Of a stretch of DNA of 48,714 nt, positions 1 through 8,164 are shown one piece after another; the stretch's first letter is position 1; each line of letters begins with the position of its first letter. The notes under the pieces are model-generated. The model was not told where the DNA came from and did no database searches. It saw nothing but the letters and a program-made list of their open reading frames with translations. The position numbers and the translations under genes are program-made. The stretch is from Ewingella americana ATCC 33852 (GTDB lineage Bacteria > Pseudomonadota > Gammaproteobacteria > Enterobacterales > Enterobacteriaceae). The stretch covers positions 1 through 48,714 of the forward strand of contig NZ_JMPJ01000057.1 in assembly GCF_000735345.1 (NCBI RefSeq). The letters run 5' to 3'.

Positions 1-26
1 GGGGGAGGAGCAAAGCAAACCATTCC

Positions 27-290
27 ACTGAAACGGCTCGGTGTAAATGCCAGTAGGCCGCATTCAGAAGTGACGCCGAGGGAGTGGTTCGAGACCAAAG
101 GCTCGAGACCCGAACTGAGGGGACCGCCTAAGCGGCGGCACTTCGCGGCGATCACCAAGGCTGCTGAAACACGTCCATTCCAACCCTGCGCAGCCTCGAT
201 CTTCCAGCGGCAAAAAGCCCGGGGGTCAAGGGGGCGGCGGCGACTGGCCGTCCCCTTGCCGGTGTGGGCCGGTGCCCACGGTTTTGAATT
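27..290 (+). repeat. Dispersed repeat, copy A (inverted partner at window end)
   Basis: This segment matches the reverse complement of the last ~255 bases of the window in a colinear series of blocks. The blocks are ACTGAAACGG-TCGG (27-40), GGTTCGAGAC-AAAGGCTCGA (about 88-107), CCGCCTAAGCGGCG (about 124-137), CTGAAACACGTCC (163-175), then a stem-loop with a conserved GGCGA loop start and a GCCGGTGTGG tail. The blocks are separated by diverged but similarly sized spacers. It carries a micro-ORF (from 70) and two hairpins (227-258, 264-279), the latter followed by TTTT. I do not recognise it as a named family such as REP or ERIC. Outer limits are uncertain because the other copy is cut by the window edge. 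Confidence 0.75.
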
Positions 291-342
291 TAAAGATTTA
301 AAAGCGGGCATTGGGCAGCCCGCCCAAAAAACTACGCCTTAG
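70..342 (+). CDS. Candidate micro-ORF inside repeat copy A
   Basis: A GTG-initiated frame whose first ~26 codons align without gaps to an ORF in the inverted copy at the other end of the window. The shared cores are EWFETKGS, PE and PPKRRHFA. In these conserved codons the base differences (gag/gaa, acc/act, ccc/cct, cgg/cga, cac/cat, ttc/ttt) are all synonymous, which suggests translation. The frame stays open for 90 codons here and runs into the 3' end of yfaY on the opposite strand, whereas the other copy stops after 32 codons. The downstream part is therefore probably not meaningful. No good Shine-Dalgarno precedes the GTG, but a 9-codon frame at 47-73 overlaps it. Function unknown; it may be a degenerate remnant. 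Confidence 0.25.
   Translation: MTPREWFETKGSRPELRGPPKRRHFAAITKAAETRPFQPCAASIFQRQKARGSRGRRRLAVPLPVWAGAHGFEFKDLKAGIGQPAQKTTP
227..258 (+). other. 12-bp stem-loop in repeat copy A
   Basis: The arms 227-238 and 247-258 pair over 12 positions with one G-U, enclosing loop GGCGACTG. The equivalent element in the inverted copy (48488-48519) has different arm sequence but also pairs over all 12 positions, with loop GGCGATAG. A second hairpin (264-279, GTGGGC/GCCCAC) followed by GGTTTT comes directly after it, so the pair could end a short transcript. Confidence 0.7.
297..323 (-). terminator. Probable rho-independent terminator of yfaY
   Basis: On the minus strand the stem GCGGGC/GCCCGC (304-309 with 318-323) is followed by TTTTAAAT. 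It lies 8 nt beyond the yfaY stop codon and directly abuts repeat copy A. The U-tract is only moderately strong. Confidence 0.6.
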
Positions 343-1537
343 CAACGCGCTCCAACCACGGGTAGTCCGCCACCGGATCCCAGCCATTCAGGTAGCGCCG
401 CAGCATATCCATCGCGACCATCGCGATAGTCTCTTGGCGTAGCGCCAGAGCATGGCGGCTGGCGGTATAGCGAATGGTTAGGCCACTGGTGCCCGCTGGC
501 GTATGCAGGGCCAGACTGAGCTCTTCGCCGGACATCGCGCCGACGGCGAGAGCGAGCTGGACCTGATTCTTCTCGGCAAGCTGCTGGGCGCGGGCCAAAA
601 TGCTCTCCAGCGATTTCTCCGGGGATGGTTCGGCGTCGTCAGGGAGTAACTCCCCTGCCGCCAGTGGCACGTCGGCGCTTTGCAGACGCCAGTTGAGCAG
701 GCCGCCGGTGAAGCTCTCGCTGACCGAAAGACGCAGGCCCTGCTCAAGCAGATGCTCGGCAAGGCGCGCTGGCAGGCAGCCGAAACCTTCGAAAATGGTA
801 CTTTCACCCGCCACTTCGCGCACGCGCTCGAAAGCCTTGTGCATCGCCACTTCTTGCGAACGCGGGCCGGTGACTTTCAACTCGATGATTGGTGAAGAAG
901 AGCGATAACCCAAGGTGACGCCTGCTGGAAGTACCATCTGGTCTAGCTCATTGGCGAGGTCGCTCTCGCCACGGCCGAAAGTGGTCAAACGCAGGCACAG
1001 CGGAGCTTCCAGCGAGGGGTGCTTCTTGTGCAAACGCGGAACAATCTGCTGCTCGACCATCACTTTGAATTCTGACGGCACGCCGGGGGTGAAGAAAATC
1101 TGGCAGCGGTTGAGCGTCAGGCTGAACCCACAGGCGGTACCCACGGGGTTATCCAATACTTCGGCGTTGGCGGGAATTTGTGCCTGTTTGCGGTTGGACA
1201 CCGCCATTGGGCGGCCGCGCTGCGCGAAGAAGGCTTCCATGGTCGCAATCCAGTCAGCGTCTTCCACCAGCTCGACGCCGCAGGCAATGGCTGCCGCCTG
1301 CGCGCTTAAATCGTCGCTGGTCGGCCCGAGGCCGCCGTTGACGATCAGCACGTCGGCGATGTGGCTGCGCTCTTTCAACACGCTCACCAGCTCGTCAAGG
1401 CTGTCACCCACGGTTTCACGGCTGGTCATCGGCAAACCCTGCTCGAACAGATAGTTCGCCAGCCACGCCGCGTTGGTATCCACTATTTGCCCATGCAGCA
1501 CTTCTTCGCCCGTACTGAGCATCTCGACCCTAAGCAT
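332..1537 (-). CDS. yfaY: CinA-like protein YfaY (NMN deamidase-related)
   Basis: 401 residues, the same length as E. coli YfaY (about 400). The N-terminal ~170 residues form a molybdopterin-binding-like (MoCF/COG1058) domain containing NGGLGPTSDD and FFTPGVPSEF. The C-terminal ~140 residues correspond to the CinA/PncC domain. In active NMN deamidases this domain begins with an ESCTGG-type motif holding the catalytic serine and a cysteine; here it reads SESFTGG, with Phe in the Cys position. The E. coli paralogue is regarded as inactive on NMN, and the same is likely here; the actual role is unknown. A strong AGGAG lies just upstream of the ATG. The neighbour yfaZ is arranged as in E. coli. 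Confidence 0.93.
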   Translation of the reverse strand: MLRVEMLSTGEEVLHGQIVDTNAAWLANYLFEQGLPMTSRETVGDSLDELVSVLKERSHIADVLIVNGGLGPTSDDLSAQAAAIACGVELVEDADWIATMEAFFAQRGRPMAVSNRKQAQIPANAEVLDNPVGTACGFSLTLNRCQIFFTPGVPSEFKVMVEQQIVPRLHKKHPSLEAPLCLRLTTFGRGESDLANELDQMVLPAGVTLGYRSSSPIIELKVTGPRSQEVAMHKAFERVREVAGESTIFEGFGCLPARLAEHLLEQGLRLSVSESFTGGLLNWRLQSADVPLAAGELLPDDAEPSPEKSLESILARAQQLAEKNQVQLALAVGAMSGEELSLALHTPAGTSGLTIRYTASRHALALRQETIAMVAMDMLRRYLNGWDPVADYPWLERVAKA

Positions 1538-1622
1538 TCTTTTCTCCTCTTATTTGTCCTTCCACTGTAGAAAGCCTGAAGCCGAAAAACAATTGCCGGG
1601 GCACAAAGTGATATTCCAGACG

Positions 1623-1646
1623 AAAAAAAGCCTGCATAAGCAGGCT
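1623..1646 (-). terminator. Rho-independent terminator of yfaZ
   Basis: On the minus strand AGCCTGC-TTAT-GCAGGCT (stem 1629-1635 with 1640-1646) is followed by a run of six T and CG. It lies about 135 nt beyond the yfaZ stop, because the ERIC element sits between the stop codon and the terminator. Confidence 0.88.
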
Positions 1647-1655
1647 CTGAGCATA

Positions 1656-1782
1656 TATATCCGGTAGATTTCGAGTATTAGCAAGGCGGCAACTGAGCAA
1701 ATCCCCAGGAGCTTACTTTAGTAAGTGACTGGGGTGCGCGAAGGCGGCCAACGCAGTTACAGCGCGGAAGGTGACGGGATAT
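1656..1782 (+). repeat. Complete ERIC element (127 bp)
   Basis: The centre (1703-1734) holds the ERIC signature: ATCCCCAGGAGCTTAC, then GTAAGTGACTGGGG. These nearly coincide with the two classical ERIC-PCR primer sequences (ERIC1R and ERIC2). The halves pair as an imperfect hairpin. The ends read TATATCC (1656-1662) and GGGATAT (1776-1782), matching the inverted termini of the family. The span is exactly 127 bp, the canonical ERIC length. The last base is part of the yfaZ stop codon. ERICs are non-autonomous elements of Enterobacterales that insert at TA dinucleotides and are usually co-transcribed with their neighbour. Confidence 0.93.
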
Positions 1783-2327
1783 TAGAAGTTAACAGCACCG
1801 CCGAGGTATGCCCCATCCGCAAGGATGTTATCACGCTTGCCGTCTTTATTATCCAGCGCCAGATAGCGGTAACCCACGCTGACTGTGACCAGAGGGATGG
1901 CGGTCAAACGAATACCGGCGTCGCCTTCTTTGTAGTTAGAAATGCCGCTAGACAGTGAATCTGGAGAGTAGTAGTAGCTGCCGTACAGGCTGAACAGGCC
2001 GCCTACTGGGAGCTGCAAGCCACCGCCGACTGCTGCTGCGTAACCTTCGTCGCCTGCTTTAGGATTGGTGTACAAACCTTTACCGCCAACGGTCGCCATG
2101 AACGGACCCAGTGGGATGTTGTAACCCAGACCCAGACCGGCTACGTCGCCGTCATCGTCGTTGTGGGTCCAGTCGCCGCTCAACGCGATGCCCGGAGTGG
2201 TGGTGCCGAAGCCTACACCCAAATTGGTGTAATGTTCGCCAATTTCACCGTTGACACTGATGGCGCTGGCAGAGGCCGCGACCATCATCAGACTGGCAGC
2301 GGCGCCAGCGAGTAAAAGTTTTTTCAT
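1782..2327 (-). CDS. yfaZ: YfaZ-family outer-membrane protein
   Basis: 181 residues from the chosen ATG, against 180 in E. coli YfaZ. A Sec signal peptide is obvious: basic MKK, a hydrophobic Leu/Ala stretch, and an Ala-Ser-Ala-Ser-Ala end before ISVNGE. The mature part is rich in glycine and alternating aromatic/hydrophobic residues typical of a small beta-barrel, with conserved blocks DWTHNDDDGDVAG, VGGKGLYTNP, YYYSPDSLSSGI and GYRYL, and a terminal Phe. An ATG two codons upstream (2333) is possible, but AGGA touches it directly; the same AGGA is 6 nt from the ATG at 2327. Exact function is unknown; a porin-like role has been suggested for the family. An ERIC element abuts the stop codon. 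Confidence 0.92.
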   Translation of the reverse strand: MKKLLLAGAAASLMMVAASASAISVNGEIGEHYTNLGVGFGTTTPGIALSGDWTHNDDDGDVAGLGLGYNIPLGPFMATVGGKGLYTNPKAGDEGYAAAVGGGLQLPVGGLFSLYGSYYYSPDSLSSGISNYKEGDAGIRLTAIPLVTVSVGYRYLALDNKDGKRDNILADGAYLGGAVNF

Positions 2328-2356
2328 TTTCATTCCTGAATTTTAATTAAACGGCA

Positions 2357-2385
2357 GATAAACCATCCCGCGAAGTCTAAAGCAA
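2357..2385 (-). promoter_or_regulatory. Candidate sigma70 promoter for yfaZ
   Basis: On the minus strand TTGCTT (2385-2380), a 17-nt spacer and TTTATC (2362-2357) resemble -35 and -10 elements about 30-60 nt before the yfaZ start. Sequence resemblance only. Confidence 0.35.
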
Positions 2386-2540
2386 TTCAGCGCCCTGCAA
2401 CAACATTGATTGTTTTAAACCTCAGTTTTAACGCAAAAAAATGTAAGCAATATCCACAGAATCTATGTGACCAACTATCCTGATTGGATTAATAACCCCT
2501 GCCTATTTGCCCAGTATCAACATCAGGGCTAAAAGATGGG

Positions 2541-2628
2541 GGTAGAGTTTACTGACCTAAGGAAAGGCAAACTCGCGAAGGGAAGCCGTACCGCAATACC
2601 TTTTTGAGGGATGGGCGCAGCCCTTTTT
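2541..2628 (+). promoter_or_regulatory. Structured leader candidate upstream of katA
   Basis: The 339-nt gap 2334-2672 holds promoters for yfaZ (left) and katA (right). Its right half looks structured. GAGTTT (2545-2550) can pair with AAACTC (2569-2574), GGTA (2541-2544) with either of two TACC copies (2589-2592, 2597-2600), and a GGGC-GCA-GCCC hairpin followed by TTTTT (2613-2628) ends 44 nt before the catalase ATG. The order of structured region, then intrinsic-terminator-like hairpin, then gene suggests attenuation or a riboswitch. AAAGGCAAAC resembles the 5' part of c-di-GMP-I riboswitches, but the conserved GGACGCAAAGCC part is not present. Confidence 0.3.
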
Positions 2629-2672
2629 AGCTTCAAACACCCAACGATTAATTGACTGGAAGGATCTAACCA

Positions 2673-4106
2673 ATGAGTAAAAGAGGATTAACAACCGCCG
2701 CCGGAGCCCCGGTTGTTGATAATAACAACGTGATCACCGCAGGCCGCCGTGGACCATTATTACTGCAAGACGTATGGTTCCTCGAAAAATTGGCACATTT
2801 TGACCGCGAAGTTATCCCAGAACGCCGCATGCACGCCAAGGGTTCAGGCGCATACGGCACCTTTACTGTCACCCACGACATCACCAAATACACCCGCGCT
2901 AATATCTTTGCCGAAATCGGTAAGCAAACTCCGATGTTTATCCGTTTCTCCACTGTAGCGGGCGAGCGCGGCGCGGCAGACGCCGAACGCGATATTCGTG
3001 GCTTCTCAATGAAATTCTACACCGAGCAGGGCAACTGGGACTTAGTGGGCAACAACACCCCGGTCTTCTACCTGCGCGACCCGTTGAAATTCCCCGATTT
3101 GAATCACGTGGTAAAACGTGACCCGCGCACTAACCTGCGCAACCCGGCTTACAAATGGGACTTCTTCTCCCACCTGCCTGAAGCCCTTCACCAGTTAACC
3201 ATTGATGCCAGCGACCGCGGCCTGCCGACCTCTTATCGCCACGTTCACGGTTTTGGTAGCCACACCTTCAGCTTTATCAATGACCAAAACGAGCGTTTCT
3301 GGGTGAAATTCCACTTCCGCTGCCAGCAGGGTATTGAAAACCTGATGGACGACGAAGCCGAAAAACTGGTGGGAACTGACCGCGAAAGCTCGCAGCGCGA
3401 CCTGTTTGACGCCATCGAGCGCGGCGACTTCCCTCGTTGGAAACTCTTCGTGCAGGTGATGCCGGAGAAAGAGGCTTCCGAGCTGCCTTACAACCCGTTC
3501 GACCTGACCAAAGTTTGGTTGCACGGCGACTATCCGCTGATTGAAGTCGGCGAGTTTGAGCTGAACCGCAACCCAGAAAACTACTTTGCCGAAGTTGAAC
3601 AAGTGGCGATGAGCCCGGCGAACGTGGTTCCGGGTATCGGCTTCTCCCCTGACCGCATGCTGCAAGGCCGCCTGTTCTCTTATGGCGACGCACACCGCTA
3701 CCGTCTGGGCGTTAACCATCATCAAATCCCGGTTAACGCACCAAAATGCCCGTTCCACAACTACCATCGCGATGGCGCGATGCGCGTTGACGGCAACAGC
3801 GGCAACGGCGTGACCTATGAGCCAAACAGCGCGGGCCTGTTCCAAGAGCAGCCGGACTTCAGCGAACCGCCATTGACTGTCGAAGGCGCGGCCGATCACT
3901 GGAATCACCGCGAAGATGACGATTACTTCACTCAGCCACGCCTGTTGTTCAACCTGCTGTCTGCAGATGAGCATGAGCGTATGTTTGGCCGTATCGCCGG
4001 TGAGCTGAAACACGCTTCGCCAGACACGCAAAAACGCCAGCTCGACCTGTTCTACAAGGTTGATCCAGCCTATGGCGCGGGTGTGGAAAAAGCGCTGAAA
4101 GCGTAA
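2673..4106 (+). CDS. katA: Catalase KatA (monofunctional haem catalase)
   Basis: 477 residues, the size of small-subunit clade-3 catalases such as Proteus mirabilis catalase. It breaks down H2O2 to water and oxygen in the cytoplasm. Seen directly: the active-site signature [20 protein letters not shown] with catalytic His54, Asn127 in VGNNTPVF, and the haem-ligand motif [14 protein letters not shown] with the proximal Tyr at residue 337. GGAAGGA precedes the ATG. The gene stands alone between yfaZ and menE, both on the other strand, and converges on menE through a shared terminator. In E. coli this position is occupied by nudI-ais-arn-pmrD, so the locus differs from that species. Clade-3 enzymes usually bind NADPH, which I cannot verify here. 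Confidence 0.96.
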   Translation: MSKRGLTTAAGAPVVDNNNVITAGRRGPLLLQDVWFLEKLAHFDREVIPERRMHAKGSGAYGTFTVTHDITKYTRANIFAEIGKQTPMFIRFSTVAGERGAADAERDIRGFSMKFYTEQGNWDLVGNNTPVFYLRDPLKFPDLNHVVKRDPRTNLRNPAYKWDFFSHLPEALHQLTIDASDRGLPTSYRHVHGFGSHTFSFINDQNERFWVKFHFRCQQGIENLMDDEAEKLVGTDRESSQRDLFDAIERGDFPRWKLFVQVMPEKEASELPYNPFDLTKVWLHGDYPLIEVGEFELNRNPENYFAEVEQVAMSPANVVPGIGFSPDRMLQGRLFSYGDAHRYRLGVNHHQIPVNAPKCPFHNYHRDGAMRVDGNSGNGVTYEPNSAGLFQEQPDFSEPPLTVEGAADHWNHREDDDYFTQPRLLFNLLSADEHERMFGRIAGELKHASPDTQKRQLDLFYKVDPAYGAGVEKALKA

Positions 4107-4140
4107 TTTTTGCCACGTCGCCGTAAGTAAAAAGCGCATA

Positions 4141-4173
4141 AAAAAGGGCCGCCATGTGATGCATGGCGGCCCT
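4141..4173. terminator. Bidirectional terminator between katA and menE
   Basis: A perfect 11-bp stem GGGCCGCCATG/CATGGCGGCCC (4146-4156 with 4162-4172, loop TGATG). It is preceded by AAAAAA (a T6 tract for the minus strand) and followed by TTATTCTTT for the plus strand. It can therefore end both convergent transcripts. Confidence 0.9.
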
Positions 4174-4190
4174 TATTCTTTGTGGCGAGT

Positions 4191-5561
4191 TTAGACAGTT
4201 TGCTCTTGAAGCCACTGCTTGAGGCGCTGGCGCGAAACCTTGATCCCGCCCTGCGCAATATCAGCAGGCAAATCGAAGTAGCGCACCGGCTGCTGGAAAC
4301 GCGCCAGCTTGTCTTCCAGCCATTGCGAGAGCGTCTCGAACGGCATCTCTGCCGAACGGTCAATCAGCGCCACCGGCCGCTGGCCAAATTCGGCATCATC
4401 CATCGGCAACACGAAAGCGCGTTCGACACACGGATGCGCCGCCAACACGCGCTCAATGTCCTCGGGCTGGATCCCCTCCCCGCCGCTGAAAAATAGATTA
4501 TCCAGCCGCCCGGCGACCTGCAACTCACCGCCACGCCACGCGCCACGGTCGCGGGTGTGCAACCAGCCGTCGGCGTCAGTAAATTCGGTCAGCTTGCCCT
4601 GCCGCCAGTAACCTGCCGCCAGACTTTCGCTGCGGATCAGGATTTCATCCTCGACGATCATTACCTCGCGCCCGGCCAGTGGCTCGCCGACACCCGCCGA
4701 GCCGTCGGCGCGTTTGGCCGTCACGGTCGAGGCGGTTTCCGTCATGCCGTAGCCACACCAGCAGCGGACTCCGGCGTTTTCGGCGCGCTGGGTGAGTTCA
4801 AGAGGAATTTCCGCCCCGCCGAGCAGAACGTCGGTTAACGAGGCGGGCAACTGCTGCTGATTGAGCAGTCGCCAAAGCTGAGTCGGCACCAGCGAGGCGT
4901 GGCTACAGCCCTGTAACGCCTGTTCGAGAGACTGGTTTTCAGCCACTACCAACTGTGCGCCGGCGGTCAGCCAGCGCCAGACAATACCCTGCCCCGAGAC
5001 GTGAAACAGCGGCAGGGAGAGCAGCCAGCCGTTATTGGCGTTGAAAGGAATGAGGCCCAGCACCCCACGCGCGCTGGCGAGATGCGCCGCGACGCTGTGC
5101 GCGGCGGCTTTGGGTAGCCCGCTCGACCCCGAGGTTAACGTCAGGGTGGCAATGCGCTGCGGCTGATAGTCCGGCGTCTTAATGCTGTGGCCATAAGACA
5201 GGCTCAGCGCGGGGATCGCGGTGCCCAGCGGCTCATCGCTGAGGTCGAGAATAAAGTCGATATCCAACTGGGGCAGCAATGAGTCACACAAAGCGGCAGG
5301 CAACTGCGGGTTCAGCGGCAGAAGCCTTGCTCCAGCTTGAATCAGCGCCAGATAGCACAACAGCGCGTTAAGGCTGTTTTTACCTCGCAGCGCCACGCCA
5401 TGGCCTTCGACCACGCCCTGCTGGCTGAAACCGGCACACAGCGAGTCAACGCGCTGCTGTAAGTCTCTCCAGCACCAGGCTTTTCCGGCTGACTTGATGG
5501 CAATGGCAAAAGGCGTTTCGCTGGCCCACGCCTGCCATGGCCACGTTGTTAACGCTGCCAT
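4191..5561 (-). CDS. menE: o-Succinylbenzoate-CoA ligase MenE
   Basis: 456 residues (E. coli MenE about 451). An ANL-superfamily adenylating enzyme that activates o-succinylbenzoate with ATP and CoA to OSB-CoA in menaquinone synthesis. Visible motifs: phosphate-binding loop [17 protein letters not shown] (around residue 140), [10 protein letters not shown] (around 270), the hinge region [21 protein letters not shown] (around 345), and a C-terminal [13 protein letters not shown] holding the catalytic lysine. GGAGG lies 4 nt before the ATG, inside the 3' end of menC, and the two genes overlap by 13 nt, so translational coupling is likely. It is the last gene of the men operon and converges on katA. 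Confidence 0.95.
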   Translation of the reverse strand: MAALTTWPWQAWASETPFAIAIKSAGKAWCWRDLQQRVDSLCAGFSQQGVVEGHGVALRGKNSLNALLCYLALIQAGARLLPLNPQLPAALCDSLLPQLDIDFILDLSDEPLGTAIPALSLSYGHSIKTPDYQPQRIATLTLTSGSSGLPKAAAHSVAAHLASARGVLGLIPFNANNGWLLSLPLFHVSGQGIVWRWLTAGAQLVVAENQSLEQALQGCSHASLVPTQLWRLLNQQQLPASLTDVLLGGAEIPLELTQRAENAGVRCWCGYGMTETASTVTAKRADGSAGVGEPLAGREVMIVEDEILIRSESLAAGYWRQGKLTEFTDADGWLHTRDRGAWRGGELQVAGRLDNLFFSGGEGIQPEDIERVLAAHPCVERAFVLPMDDAEFGQRPVALIDRSAEMPFETLSQWLEDKLARFQQPVRYFDLPADIAQGGIKVSRQRLKQWLQEQTV

Positions 5562-6526
5562 ACCACCTCCAGCGCGGAGACATCCAGCAAGGGGCGAGCA
5601 GCCTCAGGCCAAGGGCGGACCAGCTGCGACTGGATGAGATCCAGCGTGTCGAGTCCCGGCTGGGTGTCGGGCGTCAGCCACGCTGCCATGCGCGCCAGTT
5701 GGGTTAAGCCGAGGCTGGATTCAATACTAGAGCTGATCACCGCCTCCAGCCCGGCACGGTGCGCTTTAGCAATCAGTTCGCGGCAGCGCGTCAGGCTGCC
5801 AGTCAGGGTCGGCTTGATAATAATCGCCGCCAGCCCCTCTTCGGCACGGATTTCAAAACCCGCCTCGCGCACGCTTTCATCCCAAGCAATGGCTATTCCG
5901 CTGGCGCGGGCAAACTCGCGCGACTGTTCGCGGGTCTGGCAAGGCTCTTCAATAAAGGCGATGCGCGAACGCAGCGCGGGAGCCACGTAGCGCGCAAAAG
6001 CCTCGGCCTTGGCTGGTGTCCAACTGCGGTTGGCGTCCAGTCGCAAACGCAGGTGCGGCAAGGCTTCCAGCAGCATGCTGACATTCAAACCATCGCCCAC
6101 CGCCTCGTACAATCCGACTTTTACCTTGGCAACGGGCTGGTTGGCAAGGCGCTGATAGAGCGCGTCCGGGTCGCCGTGACACAGCGGCGCACAGGCGTAA
6201 TTCCCCGTCTGCGGCAGCGCGTCGCGCAGCTCGGCGTCGGCAATGCTCAGACCAAAAGCCACCGACGGCATGGCATTGAAGGCCGACGCCAGCGCGCTGA
6301 GCGAAGCCCCTTGCAGCCACTGCGCCAGCGCGTGCTGCACGCCCTGCTGCGCCTGCTCGACGCTTTCCAGACTAAAGCCCGGCAGTGGCGCAATTTCCCC
6401 CCAGCCACACTTTTCGTCCTGCCACAGCTGCACCAACAGCCCGTCGCGGGTTTTCAGGCGTTGATTTCTCAACACAATGCCCGCCTCCATCGGCAGGCTA
6501 TAACGGTACAGCTTAGCGCGGCGCAT
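5549..6526 (-). CDS. menC: o-Succinylbenzoate synthase MenC
   Basis: 325 residues (E. coli 320). Enolase-superfamily enzyme that dehydrates SHCHC to o-succinylbenzoate. The catalytic set is recognisable: KVKVG (two lysines, near residue 133), metal ligands in [14 protein letters not shown] and AWDES, and the second-side lysine in IIIKPTLTG. The start codon overlaps the menB stop by one base (TAATG), a coupled arrangement. No alternative start matches family length better. Confidence 0.94.
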   Translation of the reverse strand: MRRAKLYRYSLPMEAGIVLRNQRLKTRDGLLVQLWQDEKCGWGEIAPLPGFSLESVEQAQQGVQHALAQWLQGASLSALASAFNAMPSVAFGLSIADAELRDALPQTGNYACAPLCHGDPDALYQRLANQPVAKVKVGLYEAVGDGLNVSMLLEALPHLRLRLDANRSWTPAKAEAFARYVAPALRSRIAFIEEPCQTREQSREFARASGIAIAWDESVREAGFEIRAEEGLAAIIIKPTLTGSLTRCRELIAKAHRAGLEAVISSSIESSLGLTQLARMAAWLTPDTQPGLDTLDLIQSQLVRPWPEAARPLLDVSALEVVWQR

Positions 6527-7383
6527 TAAGGATTACGCTTGAATTTGCTGAAGTCCGGCTGGCGTTTTTCGTTAAACGCGTTGCGGCCTTCCTGACCTTC
6601 ATCGGTCATGTAGAACAGCATGGTGGCGTTGCCCGCCAGCTCTTGCAAACCGGCCTGCCCGTCGCAGTCGGCATTAAGGGCGGCTTTCAGGCAGCGCAGC
6701 GCCATTGGGCTGTTTTGCAGGATTTCGCGACACCAGCGCACGGTCTCTTTTTCCAAATCGGCCAGTGGCACCACGGTGTTAACCAAGCCCATGTCCAGCG
6801 CGGCGGCGGCGTCATACTGACGGCAGAGGAACCAGATTTCGCGCGCCTTCTTTTGGCCGACAATGCGCGCCATATAAGAAGCGCCCCAGCCGCCGTCAAA
6901 GGAGCCGACCTTCGGCCCGGTCTGACCGAACACCGCGTTGTCGGCGGCAATGGTCAGGTCACACATCATGTGCAGCACGTGGCCGCCGCCGATGGAGAAA
7001 CCGGCCACCATCGCCACGACGGGCTTCGGACAAGTGCGGATTTGGCGCTGGAAGTCGAGCACGTTCAGGTGGTGAACGCCGCTGGCGTCTTGATAGCCGC
7101 CGTAGTCACCGCGCACTTTCTGGTCGCCACCGGCGCAGAAGGCTTTGTCGCCTTCGCCAGTCAGCACAATCACGCCTATGTTGTCGTCATAGCGCGCATC
7201 TTCCATCGCGCGGATCATCTCTTTGACGGTCAGCGGGCGGAAGGCGTTGCGCACCTGCGGGCGGTTAATGGTGATTTTGGCGATGCCGTCCGCCGACTTG
7301 TGATAGCGAATATCTTCGAATTCGCCGCTGCAATCGAGCCACTCAATCGGGGCGTAGAGCTCTTTTTCATCAGGATAAATCAT
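6526..7383 (-). CDS. menB: 1,4-Dihydroxy-2-naphthoyl-CoA synthase MenB
   Basis: 285 residues from ATG 7383, identical to the E. coli length. Crotonase-fold enzyme that ring-closes OSB-CoA to DHNA-CoA. Family signatures include [16 protein letters not shown], the oxyanion-hole segment [15 protein letters not shown], and [20 protein letters not shown] two codons upstream would extend the frame, but AAGGAAG lies 6 nt before the ATG and the E. coli protein also begins at Met-Ile-Tyr-Pro. The start overlaps the menH 3' end by 14 nt. It is the most conserved protein of the men cluster here. Confidence 0.96.
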   Translation of the reverse strand: MIYPDEKELYAPIEWLDCSGEFEDIRYHKSADGIAKITINRPQVRNAFRPLTVKEMIRAMEDARYDDNIGVIVLTGEGDKAFCAGGDQKVRGDYGGYQDASGVHHLNVLDFQRQIRTCPKPVVAMVAGFSIGGGHVLHMMCDLTIAADNAVFGQTGPKVGSFDGGWGASYMARIVGQKKAREIWFLCRQYDAAAALDMGLVNTVVPLADLEKETVRWCREILQNSPMALRCLKAALNADCDGQAGLQELAGNATMLFYMTDEGQEGRNAFNEKRQPDFSKFKRNP

Positions 7384-8164
7384 GTTCAACTTCCTTTAAG
7401 ACAGGTGAAGTAATGAATGCCAGCGCCTGACGGGCAAACTCAGTCGGATTCGCGCGATGGGCGTTATGCCCGGCATTGGCGATGGTGCGCAGCGGGAAAC
7501 CGGCCTGCTGCGCGAGAAGCGTAAATTTCTGGTCCTGTGCGCCGCACAGCCAAACCACCGGCAGCGCGAGGCGCGACAAGGGCTGGCGCAGGTCGGGCTG
7601 CACCGCCAGAGAGGTGGCCCCCAGCATGGTGGCAATCGCCGGAGCGTGGTTTCTAGCGCGTAAATCCACCAAGCGCTGGCGCTGGGCGTCGCTCAGGTCG
7701 CTAAAGACCGGCTGGCGATACCAGAGTTGCAGCACCTGCTCGATGGGCTGAAAGCGGAAACGGGTGATCCACAGCTGGTCGTGATGACGGCGCTGCTGGC
7801 GGTCACGCAGGGTTTTCAAGCCCGGATTGGCCCCTTCAACCAGCACGCCGTGCAGGCCTCGGGTATCGCCATAGCAGGCGTGGTAGAGGCTGATCCGCCC
7901 GCCGAGTGAATAACCGAGCAGCCAGTAATCGTCGATTCCCAGCTGCTGCAAGGTGGCGGTGAGTTGCTGGCTGACGTCGGCAAAACCGGCGGCGGTCATA
8001 GAGGCCGAGCGGCCGTGGCCGGGCAAATCCACCAGCAGACAGCGAAACTCGCCGAGATGCGGCAACAGGGATTGCCAATCCTCACCGCTGCCCAACAGGC
8101 CGTGAAGCAGCACCAACCAAGGACGTCCGCTGAGATGAGCATTAACTTGTTGGCAGTTGAGCAT
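7370..8164 (-). CDS. menH: SHCHC synthase MenH (alpha/beta hydrolase)
   Basis: 264 residues (E. coli 252). Eliminates pyruvate from SEPHCHC to give SHCHC in menaquinone synthesis. Alpha/beta-hydrolase features: [10 protein letters not shown] after the first strands, nucleophile Ser86 in GYSLGG, an aspartate in [10 protein letters not shown], and the catalytic His in NAGHNAH. The start shares its first base with the last base of the menD stop (8164), so the pair is coupled. It is slightly longer than E. coli MenH at the C-terminus, overlapping menB. Confidence 0.93.
   Translation of the reverse strand: MLNCQQVNAHLSGRPWLVLLHGLLGSGEDWQSLLPHLGEFRCLLVDLPGHGRSASMTAAGFADVSQQLTATLQQLGIDDYWLLGYSLGGRISLYHACYGDTRGLHGVLVEGANPGLKTLRDRQQRRHHDQLWITRFRFQPIEQVLQLWYRQPVFSDLSDAQRQRLVDLRARNHAPAIATMLGATSLAVQPDLRQPLSRLALPVVWLCGAQDQKFTLLAQQAGFPLRTIANAGHNAHRANPTEFARQALAFITSPVLKEVEHDLS

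Noticed and set aside
2470-2500. Possible OxyR site (CTAT repeats) upstream of katA
   Set aside because: CTAT-N8-CTAT does not fit the ATAG-N7-CTAT pair spacing of OxyR; chance in AT-rich sequence.
3195-4139. 314-codon open frame antisense to katA
   Set aside because: Shadow of katA, whose active-site and haem motifs are intact.
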